Assembly: GCF_024704835.1 (NCBI RefSeq)
Contig: NZ_JAMXBE010000001.1
Location: forward strand, 62,001-126,000
Length of the DNA: 64,000 nt
Source of the DNA: Parapedobacter tibetensis
GTDB lineage: Bacteria > Bacteroidota > Bacteroidia > Sphingobacteriales > Sphingobacteriaceae
Direction: 5' to 3'
A program made the translations under genes and the position numbers. Each line of letters opens with the position of its first letter. Position 1 is the first letter of the stretch. The notes under the pieces are model-generated. The model saw only the letters and a list, made by a program, of their open reading frames with translations. It ran no database searches and had not been told where the DNA came from. Shown one piece after another: positions 1 through 9,569 of the stretch.

Positions 1-3000
1 TGCATAGTGAATATTTATGGCCGAAACGCTGGCAAGCAGTGCATTGAACTCAATCCTCAAGCTATCAAAGGCCACGCCCGGTGCGAAATGGAGTTCGGCG
101 GGATTTCCGCCTTCAGCCGGATGTAACTCAAACACTGTATTATCATTATTATACTGTCTTACCTGTGTGTTTCCATCATATAACGTAAATGTAAGCCCTG
201 TAAGTAAGCTTGCGTCCGTTAGTGGAACACCTGCGCTTATTCCAATCCGAAGGACATCGTGCGTAGCGGAAGTTGCTGCAAAGCCCAGTGCTTGGTATAC
301 TCCGCCCAGCAGCCCTGGACTCACTTGCAGTTCTGAATACGTATCTTTATCGGCATCAATGGCCAGTGGAGCATCTACAACGGTACAGCCCAGGCATGCC
401 ACACCAGCAGTACCTGCGAACTGTGTTTCGGCCCACCCGCAGGGCAACGGTACCACTACTGTAATCGTAAAGGATGCCTCGTATGTTCCTCCATTATTAT
501 CGGTGGTCCGGATGCGCACGCTCTTCGGCCCTGTGGACAATGACGACGGATTGGTTGCCCGCAGCGTTGAACTATCGATGTTAAAGCTGCCGTTGTCGTT
601 ATCCCCATCTCCGACTACCAAGGTATAGGTATGCGTATCGCCCGCATCGGCATCGGTGGAGGTGAGTGTGCCCACAACCGCGTTGGCACCCGCGCTTTGG
701 TTTACGGAGCTGTTGCTGAGATCGATATCGGTGGGCGCATTGTTTACAGCGGTGATCATGAATCTGACCGTAGCTGTATCGCAAAGTGAAGGTGTACCGT
801 TGTCGCAAACCTGATAGATCAGGCTGTCAAGACCGCTGTAATTGGCATTTGGTGTATACGTAAAGCTACCATCCGCATTCAATACCACGGTTCCGTTAAC
901 GGGTGCGATAACGAGGGATGCCGTCAGTGCGTCTCCTTCCGCGTCTGAGTCGTTCGTCAAGACATTGCCGGATGTGGGTATATCTTCCTCAACCGCGACC
1001 TCGTCATCCACAGCGGTCGGCCGTGCATTCACCTCCCCCTGAAACTCATACGCTCCCATGTCAATCACTCCATCACCTGTGAAATTATACACTCGCGGGT
1101 TGCCGGCGAGGTCTAAGTCGTTCGCCAGGTCTCCGCCCGCATCGGTATACGCCTGGTTGCCGCCCACACTGATGGCGGGGCTATTTGCTGACAACGAATA
1201 ATCGCCGTTTGCAGGATCGGCGAATAGCGGATTATCGTGCAAGACCGCCGTGGTATTAAAAACGGTACCTTCATTACTGGAGATATCGTTATCGCCATCC
1301 GCATATAGGCTATGCGAGAGGCTGAGGTGATTCCCAACGATAGTAAGGTTAAACAGCTGATTACCAGCTCCATCAGCCGTATTCGCCCAGATGATGGTGT
1401 TTGTCAGGTTAGCCGTGTGGGCCCCGAGATTCGCTATCCCCCCGCCTCTGCCTGCTGCGTTATGGGAAATGGTACCGTTGGTTATGGTTAATATTCCTTC
1501 ATAATTTTCGATCCCACCAGCTATAAGACTTGCTGCATTTTTGGAAACTACCGCGTTTATTAACGTAAGCATATGAAAACTCGTTATCCCCCCGCCCCGC
1601 GATGCTTGATTATGGGTAATCACACCATTGGCTATTGTGATGTCGCTATTCAGTTCACTAAACAGACCACCACCGTAGCCCATCACAGAATTATTTGCAA
1701 TGACGATATGGCTAAGCAAAGTTGACGTCCCAAGGAAGTACATTCCGCCACCGTGTGCCCTCGTGACGCCTATCCCGTTTACGTTTAATCGGCCAGTGCC
1801 GTTCGCATTCCCGCCGGTCACCGTAAACCCATCCACGAGCGCACTGCCCACATCACTGACACTGACGATCAGGTGATGGGCGTTTTCTAGGTGATTATCG
1901 AAATTATCCGTATTGTCATTACCTGCAAAATCACCACTCAGGATGCTGCCCACTTGGGGGTCGTTGTTATCAGGCAGGATACGCGCATCATCCAGCGCTT
2001 CGATTCCGGCAGTTGGGTCAAACCCACCATACAGTTGTACATCGGGAACCAGCACAAAGCTGTTATCCCGACCGCCATCAGTGGTATATTGCCCGTCAGC
2101 CGCACTGTATAACGGTAGGTAAGTACCTACAGCCACGAAGACGCGCAGGGGTTCGGCTTCCGTCCAGCCGGGGCTGTCGCCATCGTGCTGCTCGCGCGCC
2201 CATTTCAGCGCATCAGCCAGCTCGGGAACAGCGTTCGCCCAGCTATCGCCTGCGCCAGTATAACCACCGGCCGTGGTATTGACGTTGATGTCTACGTAGA
2301 GGACGTTATTGGCATCAGGAATGAGGTCTCCGTCGCAATCTGCAGCTTGCGTATCGCCCGAGATCGTCCAGCCATGATCGTCGATCAGCGACTGCCGCTC
2401 ACTGGCAGCGGCACAGTATTCCAGGCCGTCTGCGCCGAGGGTTACGTCGTTCTGCAGCGCCTGCCCGGCCCAACCAATCAAGGTGGCGTCGTAGTTTTCC
2501 GGGGAGAGGCCGGAATTACTTAACATTTCGAACATATCGGTCACGTTGGAAACATCCCAATTACCCAAATTCACATTAAAGGCAGGGGTATTAAAAAACA
2601 TTCTTTGCATAATCGTAACCTTTGCTACGTTCCACCCGCTAAGGTCCTGACTGAACTCCACTGCGTTACGAAACATACTATTCATGTTGGTCACATTTCC
2701 CACCAGCCAGCTGCTGATATCCTGATTGAATGCATAGGCGTTGACAAACAGGCCATCCATATTGGTCACATTTGAGACAATCCAACTACCTATATCCTGA
2801 TTAAAGCTGTTTGCACTGGTAAACATCCCGGACATATTCGTTACGCCGGATATATCCCAGCTGCCGATGTTCCCGTTGAACATGCTGGCACCCTGGAACA
2901 TCCAGGCCAGGCTGGTGACCCCGCTCAGATCCGGTGTGTCTGTTGCATTGCCCATGAGGTTAGAGGCGCCATTGAATGCTCCCTCCATAGAGCTCCACGC

Positions 3001-4452
3001 AATATCTCCCCATTGCTCAATGGAAAGGATTTTCTGGCGGTCTCCGCCACCATTGAAGAAGATGCGGGGGAAGTCGCCGGTGATTTCAACGGTGTAGGTT
3101 CCGGGTGCGGCATAGGTGTGGGTGAGCCCCTCCGGGGTGTCTCCATCCTGCCAGGTGGTCTGGTTTCCATCCCCCCAGGCAATGCTGAAGTTGTACCCAC
3201 CGTCCTGGTGAATGGGGATGGTGATCTGGTTGTCTTCCGAGTCGCCGGGATTGTCGGTTTTCCAGGTGGTGATGAAATTGGTGGGGTCGCCGGGGATGAT
3301 ATCGGGGCTGGTACTGCTATTCCTCAGCAACGTGATATTATCATTGGATATATTATGTACTACGACGATGTCACGCCGGCTGTCATTATTAAAGTCATCC
3401 ATCGCAAGCGATACCGGCGTGCCATCCAGGCCGACTGTAAATTGATCGGCAAAGGTACCATCCCCATTGTTCAGCAGGATAGACAACGTCCTTCCGTTGA
3501 CATTAACGATGGCGAGGTCTGGCTTGTCATCATCGTTTAAATCGCCGATGATCACCGAATCAGTGTTTTCTCCTGCATCGTATAGTTCGTGGGGAAGAAA
3601 CGTACCATCGCCCTTGTTCAACAATATCGATACGTTGCCGGAATTTCTGTTGACAACAACCAGATCAGCTGCATCGTCGTCATTTAAATCTCCGATTGCT
3701 ACACAACGAGCATAATTGCCGGTAGGGTACGACACCTGTGCAGCAAACGTGCCGTCGCCCTGGTTCAAGAGCACTGAAACGCTATTCGCCCCCCCATTTG
3801 ACGCGGCCAAATCTGCATAGCCGTCGCCGTCCAAATCGCCAATGGCCAACTGCGTACCTCCGGCTACGGGGTAGGTAACAGGTGCCACAAATGTACCATC
3901 GCCATTATTCAGTAATACAGCGACACTTTCACCAAAATTTGACGTCGCAATGTCAAGCGCACCGTCATGATCGAAGTCGCCGATAACGATCCCCGACAGA
4001 CCAGACCCAACACCATAATAGGCTGCCTCCGAAAATGTGCCATCGCCTTCATTCAATAAGATCGCCAGGGAGTTGGTGGCACTCCCCAAAATCACCGCCA
4101 AATCGAGATGTCCATCTTGGTTCAAATCGCCCACGGCAACAGCAGCTGGCGGATCATCGAAGGAATAAATAGCAGGCGGTTCAAAATCACCATTCCCATC
4201 ATTCAACAATATCGCCACATTGTAGGGCGACGGAAAGGTTGATAACCAATCATTATTGACGACCACGATATCCGCATGACCATCGTCATTGACGTCTGCT
4301 GTCGTGACAAACCAAGCCAGTCCGTCTGAATGGTCTTTGGATTCGATAAAGTCAATTTGCGCCGAAGCCGTAGTGCCCGACAGGAAAAAGAATAACAAAG
4401 TTGTCCAAAGGCAAACCAGCCTAACGGGCAGACGTGGTAGAGATCTTTCCAT
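1..4452 (-). CDS. Giant mosaic surface protein (FG-GAP, BspA-like, beta-helix, cadherin-like); 3' end outside window
   Basis: The reading frame is open from ATG at 4452 to the window edge, 1484 codons, with the C terminus missing. A signal peptide ends near residue 32 (hydrophobic LFFFLSG core, then TASAQ). Residues about 45-375 hold seven calcium-type FG-GAP/VCBS motifs such as [10 protein letters not shown] and [10 protein letters not shown]. About 390-460 is a short beta domain with WGDGNQTTW. About 465-650 are BspA-like DUF285 repeats (MFxxAxxFNQDIxSW, VxNVTNM). About 705-1135 look like a right-handed beta-helix with [22 protein letters not shown] and repeated GGGI. About 1140-1235 is a tandem-95/cadherin-like domain and 1236-1330 another cadherin-like domain. 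Family knowledge says such proteins are secreted and adhesive; a C-terminal type IX secretion signal would lie beyond the window. Substrate and partner are unknown. Confidence 0.88.
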   Translation of the reverse strand, partial: MERSLPRLPVRLVCLWTTLLFFFLSGTTASAQIDFIESKDHSDGLAWFVTTADVNDDGHADIVVVNNDWLSTFPSPYNVAILLNDGNGDFEPPAIYSFDDPPAAVAVGDLNQDGHLDLAVILGSATNSLAILLNEGDGTFSEAAYYGVGSGLSGIVIGDFDHDGALDIATSNFGESVAVLLNNGDGTFVAPVTYPVAGGTQLAIGDLDGDGYADLAASNGGANSVSVLLNQGDGTFAAQVSYPTGNYARCVAIGDLNDDDAADLVVVNRNSGNVSILLNKGDGTFLPHELYDAGENTDSVIIGDLNDDDKPDLAIVNVNGRTLSILLNNGDGTFADQFTVGLDGTPVSLAMDDFNNDSRRDIVVVHNISNDNITLLRNSSTSPDIIPGDPTNFITTWKTDNPGDSEDNQITIPIHQDGGYNFSIAWGDGNQTTWQDGDTPEGLTHTYAAPGTYTVEITGDFPRIFFNGGGDRQKILSIEQWGDIAWSSMEGAFNGASNLMGNATDTPDLSGVTSLAWMFQGASMFNGNIGSWDISGVTNMSGMFTSANSFNQDIGSWIVSNVTNMDGLFVNAYAFNQDISSWLVGNVTNMNSMFRNAVEFSQDLSGWNVAKVTIMQRMFFNTPAFNVNLGNWDVSNVTDMFEMLSNSGLSPENYDATLIGWAGQALQNDVTLGADGLEYCAAASERQSLIDDHGWTISGDTQAADCDGDLIPDANNVLYVDINVNTTAGGYTGAGDSWANAVPELADALKWAREQHDGDSPGWTEAEPLRVFVAVGTYLPLYSAADGQYTTDGGRDNSFVLVPDVQLYGGFDPTAGIEALDDARILPDNNDPQVGSILSGDFAGNDNTDNFDNHLENAHHLIVSVSDVGSALVDGFTVTGGNANGTGRLNVNGIGVTRAHGGGMYFLGTSTLLSHIVIANNSVMGYGGGLFSELNSDITIANGVITHNQASRGGGITSFHMLTLINAVVSKNAASLIAGGIENYEGILTITNGTISHNAAGRGGGIANLGAHTANLTNTIIWANTADGAGNQLFNLTIVGNHLSLSHSLYADGDNDISSNEGTVFNTTAVLHDNPLFADPANGDYSLSANSPAISVGGNQAYTDAGGDLANDLDLAGNPRVYNFTGDGVIDMGAYEFQGEVNARPTAVDDEVAVEEDIPTSGNVLTNDSDAEGDALTASLVIAPVNGTVVLNADGSFTYTPNANYSGLDSLIYQVCDNGTPSLCDTATVRFMITAVNNAPTDIDLSNSSVNQSAGANAVVGTLTSTDADAGDTHTYTLVVGDGDNDNGSFNIDSSTLRATNPSSLSTGPKSVRIRTTDNNGGTYEASFTITVVVPLPCGWAETQFAGTAGVACLGCTVVDAPLAIDADKDTYSELQVSPGLLGGVYQALGFAATSATHDVLRIGISAGVPLTDASLLTGLTFTLYDGNTQVRQYNNDNTVFELHPAEGGNPAELHFAPGVAFDSLRIEFNALLASVSAINIHYA

Positions 4453-4526
4453 AGCGCTACAAAGTGACGATAAATCAACCAGAAATAATACCCCTCTTTT
4501 GGGGGGTCTCGGGGTGTTCCAAAAAG

Positions 4527-5114
4527 AGGACTGTAAATCTCCGGTTTAGGATCGGTTTTCGGAAAATACCGAATGCTTTTTTCGGAAAACCGATCCTCTT
4601 TTGCCGGGAGAGAATTGGTTTTCGGGGATTACCGATTAGTTTCTGTGGATTTCCGATTGGCGCCGTTGGATTTCCGATTCATTGATGGAAATTTCCGATT
4701 GGTATAAGGCAAAAGAGCATTTACAATGGTGAAGGGAGAATTGGTTTTCGGGGATAACCAATTGGAAAACGTTGCGAACGGGTTGACGAGCGTAAAAAAC
4801 CAATTCGCTTTTGCGCTGTGCCGATTGGAAACCGCGGAAAACCGATTGTAATCCACCGCGGACCGGTCGTATTTTTGCGAAAACCGTTCGGTATGTTGCG
4901 CCTGGGGATTGGTTTTTGCAGAAAGGCAATTGGCTTGGCGATCGGACGAATTGCTTTTTATAAAAGAGCAATTCACAAGAGGCAAAAGGCAACTGTAAAA
5001 TCCAGAAAAGCAGTTGTGAACTGGAGCATTCCGATTGTAAAATCCTAACAACCAATCGGCATTCCCTAAGTTACCATTGGTTTGCGGGAATTTCCGAATC
5101 TCATCTCCCGTAAC
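4527..5114. repeat. Phase-locked 21-bp tandem array, about 28 diverged units
   Basis: Counting from 4527 in steps of 21, a core like CCGATTGG recurs in register. Examples are 4590, 4632, 4653, 4674, 4695, 4758, 4800, 4821, 4842, 4926, 4968, 5031 and 5052. Positions 4-6 of the unit read ATT in about 17 of 28 units, followed by a G/T-rich middle and an A-rich end. No insertion or deletion breaks the register, although hardly any two units are identical. Because 21 is seven codons, several frames stay open and give heptad-like peptides (for example minus 4629-5207), which I treat as by-products. The array fills most of the gap between the surface protein and higBA. Confidence 0.85.
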
Positions 5115-5194
5115 CGTTCCTTTTTTTGGGGGGGTATTGTGCTGCGACAAAGGCGGAGGTGACTGTTGATTTTTGTAGTGAAAAGAAAAAATAG

Positions 5195-5230
5195 TTGTTT
5201 TTTTCATTCAACAAGTGTAAATTTACACTT
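5195..5230 (+). promoter_or_regulatory. higBA promoter with 18-bp palindromic operator
   Basis: AAGTGTAAATTTACACTT at 5213-5230 is a perfect 18-bp palindrome ending 11 bases before the higB start. A possible Bacteroidota promoter, TTG at 5195-5197, 20-bp spacer, TAAATTTA at 5218-5225, has its -7 element inside the palindrome. Binding of HigA here would block transcription, the usual autoregulation of higBA. Palindrome seen; binding inferred. Confidence 0.6.
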
Positions 5231-5241
5231 TACAATAAGGC

Positions 5242-5526
5242 ATGATTAAAAGTTTTAAGCATAAAGGGCTTAAATTGCTATGGGAAGACGGCAAAACAAA
5301 CAAGCTGCCAGCAGAGCAGGTTGCCCGTATCGAACGAATGCTTGAGACCATCGACAGTGCATCAGCGGTGCCAGAAGATTTTGGAGCGTTCCCGAATTGG
5401 AACATCCATAAGCTATCGGGCGACCTGAAAGACTTTTGGAGCGTGAAAGTAAACAAGAATTACCGCATCATTTTCCGCTTTGACGGGCAACATGCATACG
5501 ATGTGGATTATATAGACTATCATTAA
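5242..5526 (+). CDS. higB: HigB-type RelE-superfamily toxin
   Basis: A 94-residue protein of the HigB/RelE-like host-killing family (PF05015 type). Recognisable parts are the N-terminal SFKHKGLKLLWEDG, the central NIHKLSGDLKDFWSVKVNKNYRI and the C-terminal FRFDGQHAYDVDYIDYH. Family members are ribosome-dependent mRNA endonucleases; the basic residues of KVNKNYRIIFRF match the region that forms the active site. The toxin gene comes first and the antitoxin gene 12 bases later, the order typical of higBA. Length is normal for the family. The promoter and palindromic operator lie directly upstream. Confidence 0.88.
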   Translation: MIKSFKHKGLKLLWEDGKTNKLPAEQVARIERMLETIDSASAVPEDFGAFPNWNIHKLSGDLKDFWSVKVNKNYRIIFRFDGQHAYDVDYIDYH

Positions 5527-5532
5527 GGAGGG
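5527..5532 (+). promoter_or_regulatory. Strong Shine-Dalgarno of higA
   Basis: GGAGGG sits 6 bases before the higA ATG and just after the higB stop. Such a strong site is rare in this window, where most starts have none, and would favour antitoxin over toxin synthesis from the shared mRNA. Confidence 0.6.
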
Positions 5533-5538
5533 CAGAAC

Positions 5539-5841
5539 ATGAAACGGAAAATGCGACCCATCCATCCGGGCGAAATCTTGCGGGAGGAAATCGTAAATGC
5601 TTATGACCTGAAAACAGGTGAAGCGGCTAAAATGTTGGGTATTTCACGGCAGATGCTTAATAACATTATCCACGAGAAATCCGACATCACGCCTGATATG
5701 GCATTTCGGATTGCACAGGTATTTGGCGGTACAGCTGAAATCTGGGCGAACATGCAAACCAAATACAATCTGCATCTCGCAGCCGAACGCGCCAAATTGT
5801 TCAAGCTAAAGCCATATCACGGGCAATTGCAAACCGTTTAA
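5539..5841 (+). CDS. higA: HigA-type antitoxin, XRE-family DNA-binding protein
   Basis: A 100-residue protein opening with the HigA signature RPIHPGEILREEIV. The helix-turn-helix is at about residues 29-50 (KTGEAAKMLGISRQMLNNIIHEK), followed by the conserved ITPDMAFRIAQVFGGTAEIWANMQTKYNLHLA. HigA neutralises HigB and represses the operon by binding a palindrome, here probably 5213-5230. The GGAGGG site upstream supports this start; an internal Met at residue 5 is an alternative. It converges on the response-regulator gene with a 21-base gap. Confidence 0.9.
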   Translation: MKRKMRPIHPGEILREEIVNAYDLKTGEAAKMLGISRQMLNNIIHEKSDITPDMAFRIAQVFGGTAEIWANMQTKYNLHLAAERAKLFKLKPYHGQLQTV

Positions 5842-5862
5842 ACGACAGTTTTTTTCTGAGTT

Positions 5863-6483
5863 CTACTTATACTTCCTACTGATCAGCGCATGGCGACTAT
5901 TGACCTGTAGCTTCTCGTAGATGTTCTTGATGTGGTATTTGACGGTTTCCAGCGAAATATCCAGGCGGATGGCGACTTCCTTATTGGTCAGCCCTTCCTC
6001 GATGGCTTCCACCACCTGGGCTTCCCGGGGGGTCAGTTTTTCCTGAAGGTCTTCGGTGTGTTTAGGATTGAAGTACTCCACAACTTTGCGGGCAATGCCG
6101 GGCGACATGGGTGCACCGCCTTCATGGAGTGACACCACCGCTTCTTTGACCTTCTGCAACGGGGTCTGCTTGAGCAGGTACCCCGATGCACCGTTGCAAA
6201 GCGCCTGGAACACCCGATTGGCATCGTCGTACACGGTGAGCATGATTACCTGACACTTCGGTGCATGTTTCTTGATACGCTGCACGCCCTTGATGCCCGA
6301 CTCGCCGGGGAGGCCGATGTCTGAGAGCACAATATCCAGCGTGATATCGTCTTTCCATTGCTCGAAAAACGACTCTACCGAATGTGCGGACAGTAGACAG
6401 GAAACCCCGGTTTGGTCTTTAAAAAAATTAACCAGCATGGCCCTAATCTGTTCATCGTCCTCTATTATGCCCAAACGTATCAT
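5863..6483 (-). CDS. NarL/LuxR-type response regulator
   Basis: A 206-residue two-component response regulator. The receiver domain spans about 1-120 with acidic pocket EDD (8-10), phospho-acceptor Asp55 in LSDIGLPG, and the Lys of YLLKQTP. The LuxR-type HTH is at about 140-200 (LTPREAQVVEAIEEGLTNKEVAIRLDISLETVKYHI). I chose the ATG at 6483 (MIRLGIIEDDE), as usual for the family; an in-frame start at 6507 would add eight residues. It lies 72 bases downstream of the sensor kinase gene on the same strand, so the two form a cognate pair, probably controlling a nearby glycan-use locus such as the GH92 gene (inference). Confidence 0.9.
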   Translation of the reverse strand: MIRLGIIEDDEQIRAMLVNFFKDQTGVSCLLSAHSVESFFEQWKDDITLDIVLSDIGLPGESGIKGVQRIKKHAPKCQVIMLTVYDDANRVFQALCNGASGYLLKQTPLQKVKEAVVSLHEGGAPMSPGIARKVVEYFNPKHTEDLQEKLTPREAQVVEAIEEGLTNKEVAIRLDISLETVKYHIKNIYEKLQVNSRHALISRKYK

Positions 6484-6555
6484 GGTGTAAAGGTAGGTAT
6501 TGCCCACGAAATCGCATATCCCCCTTTTGGGGAGTACGGTATTTCTGCCGGGAAA

Positions 6556-9513
6556 CTACGGGATGACCAACGTGAGCTGGAATATGCCATCCGCATCGGT
6601 AAATGAAAGCTCCCCATCCATTTTTGCTGCCCGCTGTTCCATACTTTGGATGCCCCGCCCTCCCTGCCGGTCTGCGTCATGGACATCCGCCGTTGAATAG
6701 CTGTTTTTTAGCACCAATCGTAAGGTGTGTTCGAAACTCAGTTCGATAACTATTTCCGAGCCGTCGCCGTATTTGATGGCATTTGTAAGTGCCTCCTTGA
6801 AGATAAGGAATAGGTTTTGCCGGACAATCTGCGATAACGAACGTGATTCATAATCGCCCCGCATCTCAAACCGGTACGCGATCTCCAACTCTTCGCGAAG
6901 TTTGTAGACATAATCTTTCATGCGGATTACCAACTCGCTTATGGTGTCAAAGCGTGAATCGATGGACCAAACCATGTCGCTCATGGTCAATAGTGCTTGC
7001 CTGCTCGTATCGGCGATCAGTTGCAGTTCATTTTTGGCGCCCGATGTCGCCGCGCCCTTCGACGACAGGATGTTGGCCTGGTAGTAAATTCGCGTAAGCG
7101 AACTGCCCACCTCGTCATGCAGGTCTGCCGCGATCCGGTTGCGGATGGCCTGTTCGCGCCGTATCTTGCGGACCCGGCTCCGGTACCAGAGCAGCAGGAG
7201 CAACATGACCACTGCGACGATCAACGCGCTAAACCACCATGTTTGATAGTAATGCGGGCGTTTAACGATGGCAAACTCCTTTTGCCAGCCATCCACTGCC
7301 GTACTTCGGGTCTCCAATTTTAGGCGGTAATCTCCTGGCAAGGGTTCGATGAGCGATATAAACTGACCCAATTCCAGCGGCTCCCAATCACCGGTACTGA
7401 GCGTGTAGCGTATCTCGCTATCGGCGCGGTGGTTTCCGGGTGTACCTACATATAGGCCCGTCAAACTCTGGCCCGGCTGCAGTACCAATGTCCGTTCGCC
7501 ACGGTAGGGCCAAGTGTAGTCTGCCGATTTCGCTCCTGTGTTCCCTTTGGAGGTGTGTATTTCGGTCACGTAGCTCTCCAACTGGTCGTTGTTATCAAAC
7601 CAACGTTGGGTCATATCCAACACGGTATAGCCCATCAGTCCACCGACGTACACCCGCTTCCTGCGCTCGTCCCAAAACGACGCGCCGGAGTTGAATTCCG
7701 ATTGGCTCAGTCCTTCCGCTGTACCGATGCGCCGAACCTGTTGATTCCTGATCAGGTTTAACCCATCCGCTGTGCCGGCGATCAGGATGCCATCGGCATA
7801 CTCTAAGCTGTAAATAAGGTTGTTGCTGAGGCCTTCTTCCGTAGTGAAGGTTTGCAGTATACGCCCTTCGGCGTCAATCGCTACAAGTCCTTTCCCTTGT
7901 GTGGCCACCCAAAGGGTGTCGCCCACTGCCAGTGATTTATAAACACCTAAATTTCCCGATTGGGGGTACCGCTTTGTCAACGTTTCTTGGGACACTTCAA
8001 AAAGTCCGACATTCGTGCTCAGCAACATACCGCCCTGCGGTGTCAGCTGGATGTAACGAATGTGAAGGTCCAGTCCATGGGGTTCACCGGAAATATCGGT
8101 AAACCGCCGCAGGCTATAGTTTTCCTTATTGAGCAGCCAAAGGCCGCCAGTACTACCAATCAGGTAATCCGAATCGGTCTCCGCCAAGCTCATCACTTGG
8201 GTCGGAAGGTTAAAGGCATGCTTCTCCTTGGTCTCCGGAGTAAGTGCATAATTGATATCAGTGACCTGATGCCGCCTTCGGTCAAAAACTTTCAGGAAGC
8301 CCCCTTCCGTGCCGACTAACAACTCGTTGGCGTTGATCGGGTACAACACATAGGCATGGCGCAATTGCTCAAAGGGCCACACGGTTCCGTCGGATTCGAC
8401 GAATCCGGCTCCCTGATACGTGCTGTAAAAGAAAGCGCCATCGGGATAGACATAGATTCCACGTGTACTTTTATTGGTGCTTTCATTGGGCGGGATAAAC
8501 TGCGAAAGGCCCTTCGTTTTCGGATAAACCACAAAAACACCCTCTTCCGTACCCAAAACAGCCTCGTCGCCAACGATGCAAACGTGTTTGGGTCCAAATT
8601 CGTTTTTTAAAGGCATAGCGATCCGCTGCTCTATTCCCAAGTCTGCATCCAATAGGTAAGCCGATTTCGTATCAGCATAGACATGCATCTGCTTACCTTC
8701 CCCCAGTACGTAATATTCGTCCTCCGCTAATGAAAAGTCGCCAGGAATAAATTCATCCCATTCACCGTTGCTTTGTAACCGATATAAGTCATTCGGAAAG
8801 ACGTTCACGATCAATCCATCATCGTGGGCAATCAGGTTCAGAATAATCCGGTGGATGTCTGGCAGCTGATGGTATTGAGTTTGGTATGCGTGGTCTGGGT
8901 CTATGGACAGCAGGGTACCTGCCGATGTGCCTATCCAATATTTCCCGTCCCATAGCGTCACGCTAAGCGGCAATACTTTGTAGTTGGCTGTCATGCTCTG
9001 ATGATACAAGCCATCGACACGCACATAGTTATCGCCATTGATGAGCAGCAGGTGTCCGTTTTCGTAAGCCACCATCACGGTCGAGTCTGCAACTTGTTTG
9101 ATCCAGCTCACCATGCGGAGGCTTACCGGCGGCAGCAGGTTGGAATCCACGGCGTGCACGGTCCACGTTTTGAGATCGAGGTAACTCAGATTGGCATTTC
9201 CGGCCATCCACAGTCGGTTTCGGCGATCGGCGAGGATACGCTGGGGCATGTCGTCGGTGAGCCGCTGATCCGCGATGGTCTTCAGGATATCCAAAGATCG
9301 GTAGCCATCATAGCGATAGATTTCACCATTGGTCAGAAACCAGATAAAACCCAGGCTATCACACGTCACGTCCTTGATCAAGACCTCATCGCGGTCGGGG
9401 AACAACTGAAGTTTGGCAATCGCATAGTCTTGGCTGAATCCTGATCTCGCGATAACTAAGAGCCCCAGAAAAATAAGCCATTTTTTATGACAGTACAACG
9501 CTTTCGATTTCAT
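6556..9513 (-). CDS. Propeller-type sensor histidine kinase (Y_Y_Y, HisKA_3, HATPase)
   Basis: A 985-residue membrane sensor. A signal peptide or anchor (FLGLLVIARSGFSQ) precedes a long periplasmic region of two-component-regulator propeller repeats (GFIWFLTNGEIYRYDGY, RLWMAG, YWIGTSAGTL and others), then a Y_Y_Y domain. A membrane helix near residue 755 (WWFSALIVAVVMLLLLLW) leads to a HisKA_3 dimerisation domain with His799 in ADLHDEVGSSL, and a HATPase with NLFLIFKEALTNAIKYG and GGRGIQSMEQR. Unlike hybrid systems of Bacteroides, the receiver is a separate gene downstream. The start at 9513 gives a clean signal peptide; a GTG at 9573 would overlap the upstream stop by four bases (GTGA). Family knowledge suggests sensing of oligosaccharide fragments. 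Confidence 0.88.
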   Translation of the reverse strand: MKSKALYCHKKWLIFLGLLVIARSGFSQDYAIAKLQLFPDRDEVLIKDVTCDSLGFIWFLTNGEIYRYDGYRSLDILKTIADQRLTDDMPQRILADRRNRLWMAGNANLSYLDLKTWTVHAVDSNLLPPVSLRMVSWIKQVADSTVMVAYENGHLLLINGDNYVRVDGLYHQSMTANYKVLPLSVTLWDGKYWIGTSAGTLLSIDPDHAYQTQYHQLPDIHRIILNLIAHDDGLIVNVFPNDLYRLQSNGEWDEFIPGDFSLAEDEYYVLGEGKQMHVYADTKSAYLLDADLGIEQRIAMPLKNEFGPKHVCIVGDEAVLGTEEGVFVVYPKTKGLSQFIPPNESTNKSTRGIYVYPDGAFFYSTYQGAGFVESDGTVWPFEQLRHAYVLYPINANELLVGTEGGFLKVFDRRRHQVTDINYALTPETKEKHAFNLPTQVMSLAETDSDYLIGSTGGLWLLNKENYSLRRFTDISGEPHGLDLHIRYIQLTPQGGMLLSTNVGLFEVSQETLTKRYPQSGNLGVYKSLAVGDTLWVATQGKGLVAIDAEGRILQTFTTEEGLSNNLIYSLEYADGILIAGTADGLNLIRNQQVRRIGTAEGLSQSEFNSGASFWDERRKRVYVGGLMGYTVLDMTQRWFDNNDQLESYVTEIHTSKGNTGAKSADYTWPYRGERTLVLQPGQSLTGLYVGTPGNHRADSEIRYTLSTGDWEPLELGQFISLIEPLPGDYRLKLETRSTAVDGWQKEFAIVKRPHYYQTWWFSALIVAVVMLLLLLWYRSRVRKIRREQAIRNRIAADLHDEVGSSLTRIYYQANILSSKGAATSGAKNELQLIADTSRQALLTMSDMVWSIDSRFDTISELVIRMKDYVYKLREELEIAYRFEMRGDYESRSLSQIVRQNLFLIFKEALTNAIKYGDGSEIVIELSFEHTLRLVLKNSYSTADVHDADRQGGRGIQSMEQRAAKMDGELSFTDADGIFQLTLVIP

Positions 9514-9569
9514 AGGTACTTTTGGCAGATCCACTGTCAAAAGTAAAAAAAAAACCGACATGAGACGCC

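Noticed and set aside
4629-5207. Open frame of 192 residues with heptad-like repeats (and overlapping frames at 4636-5055 and 4818-5048)
   Set aside because: Several frames are open at once because the unit is 21 bp; composition and repeat pattern follow the DNA array and no signal peptide or family is seen.
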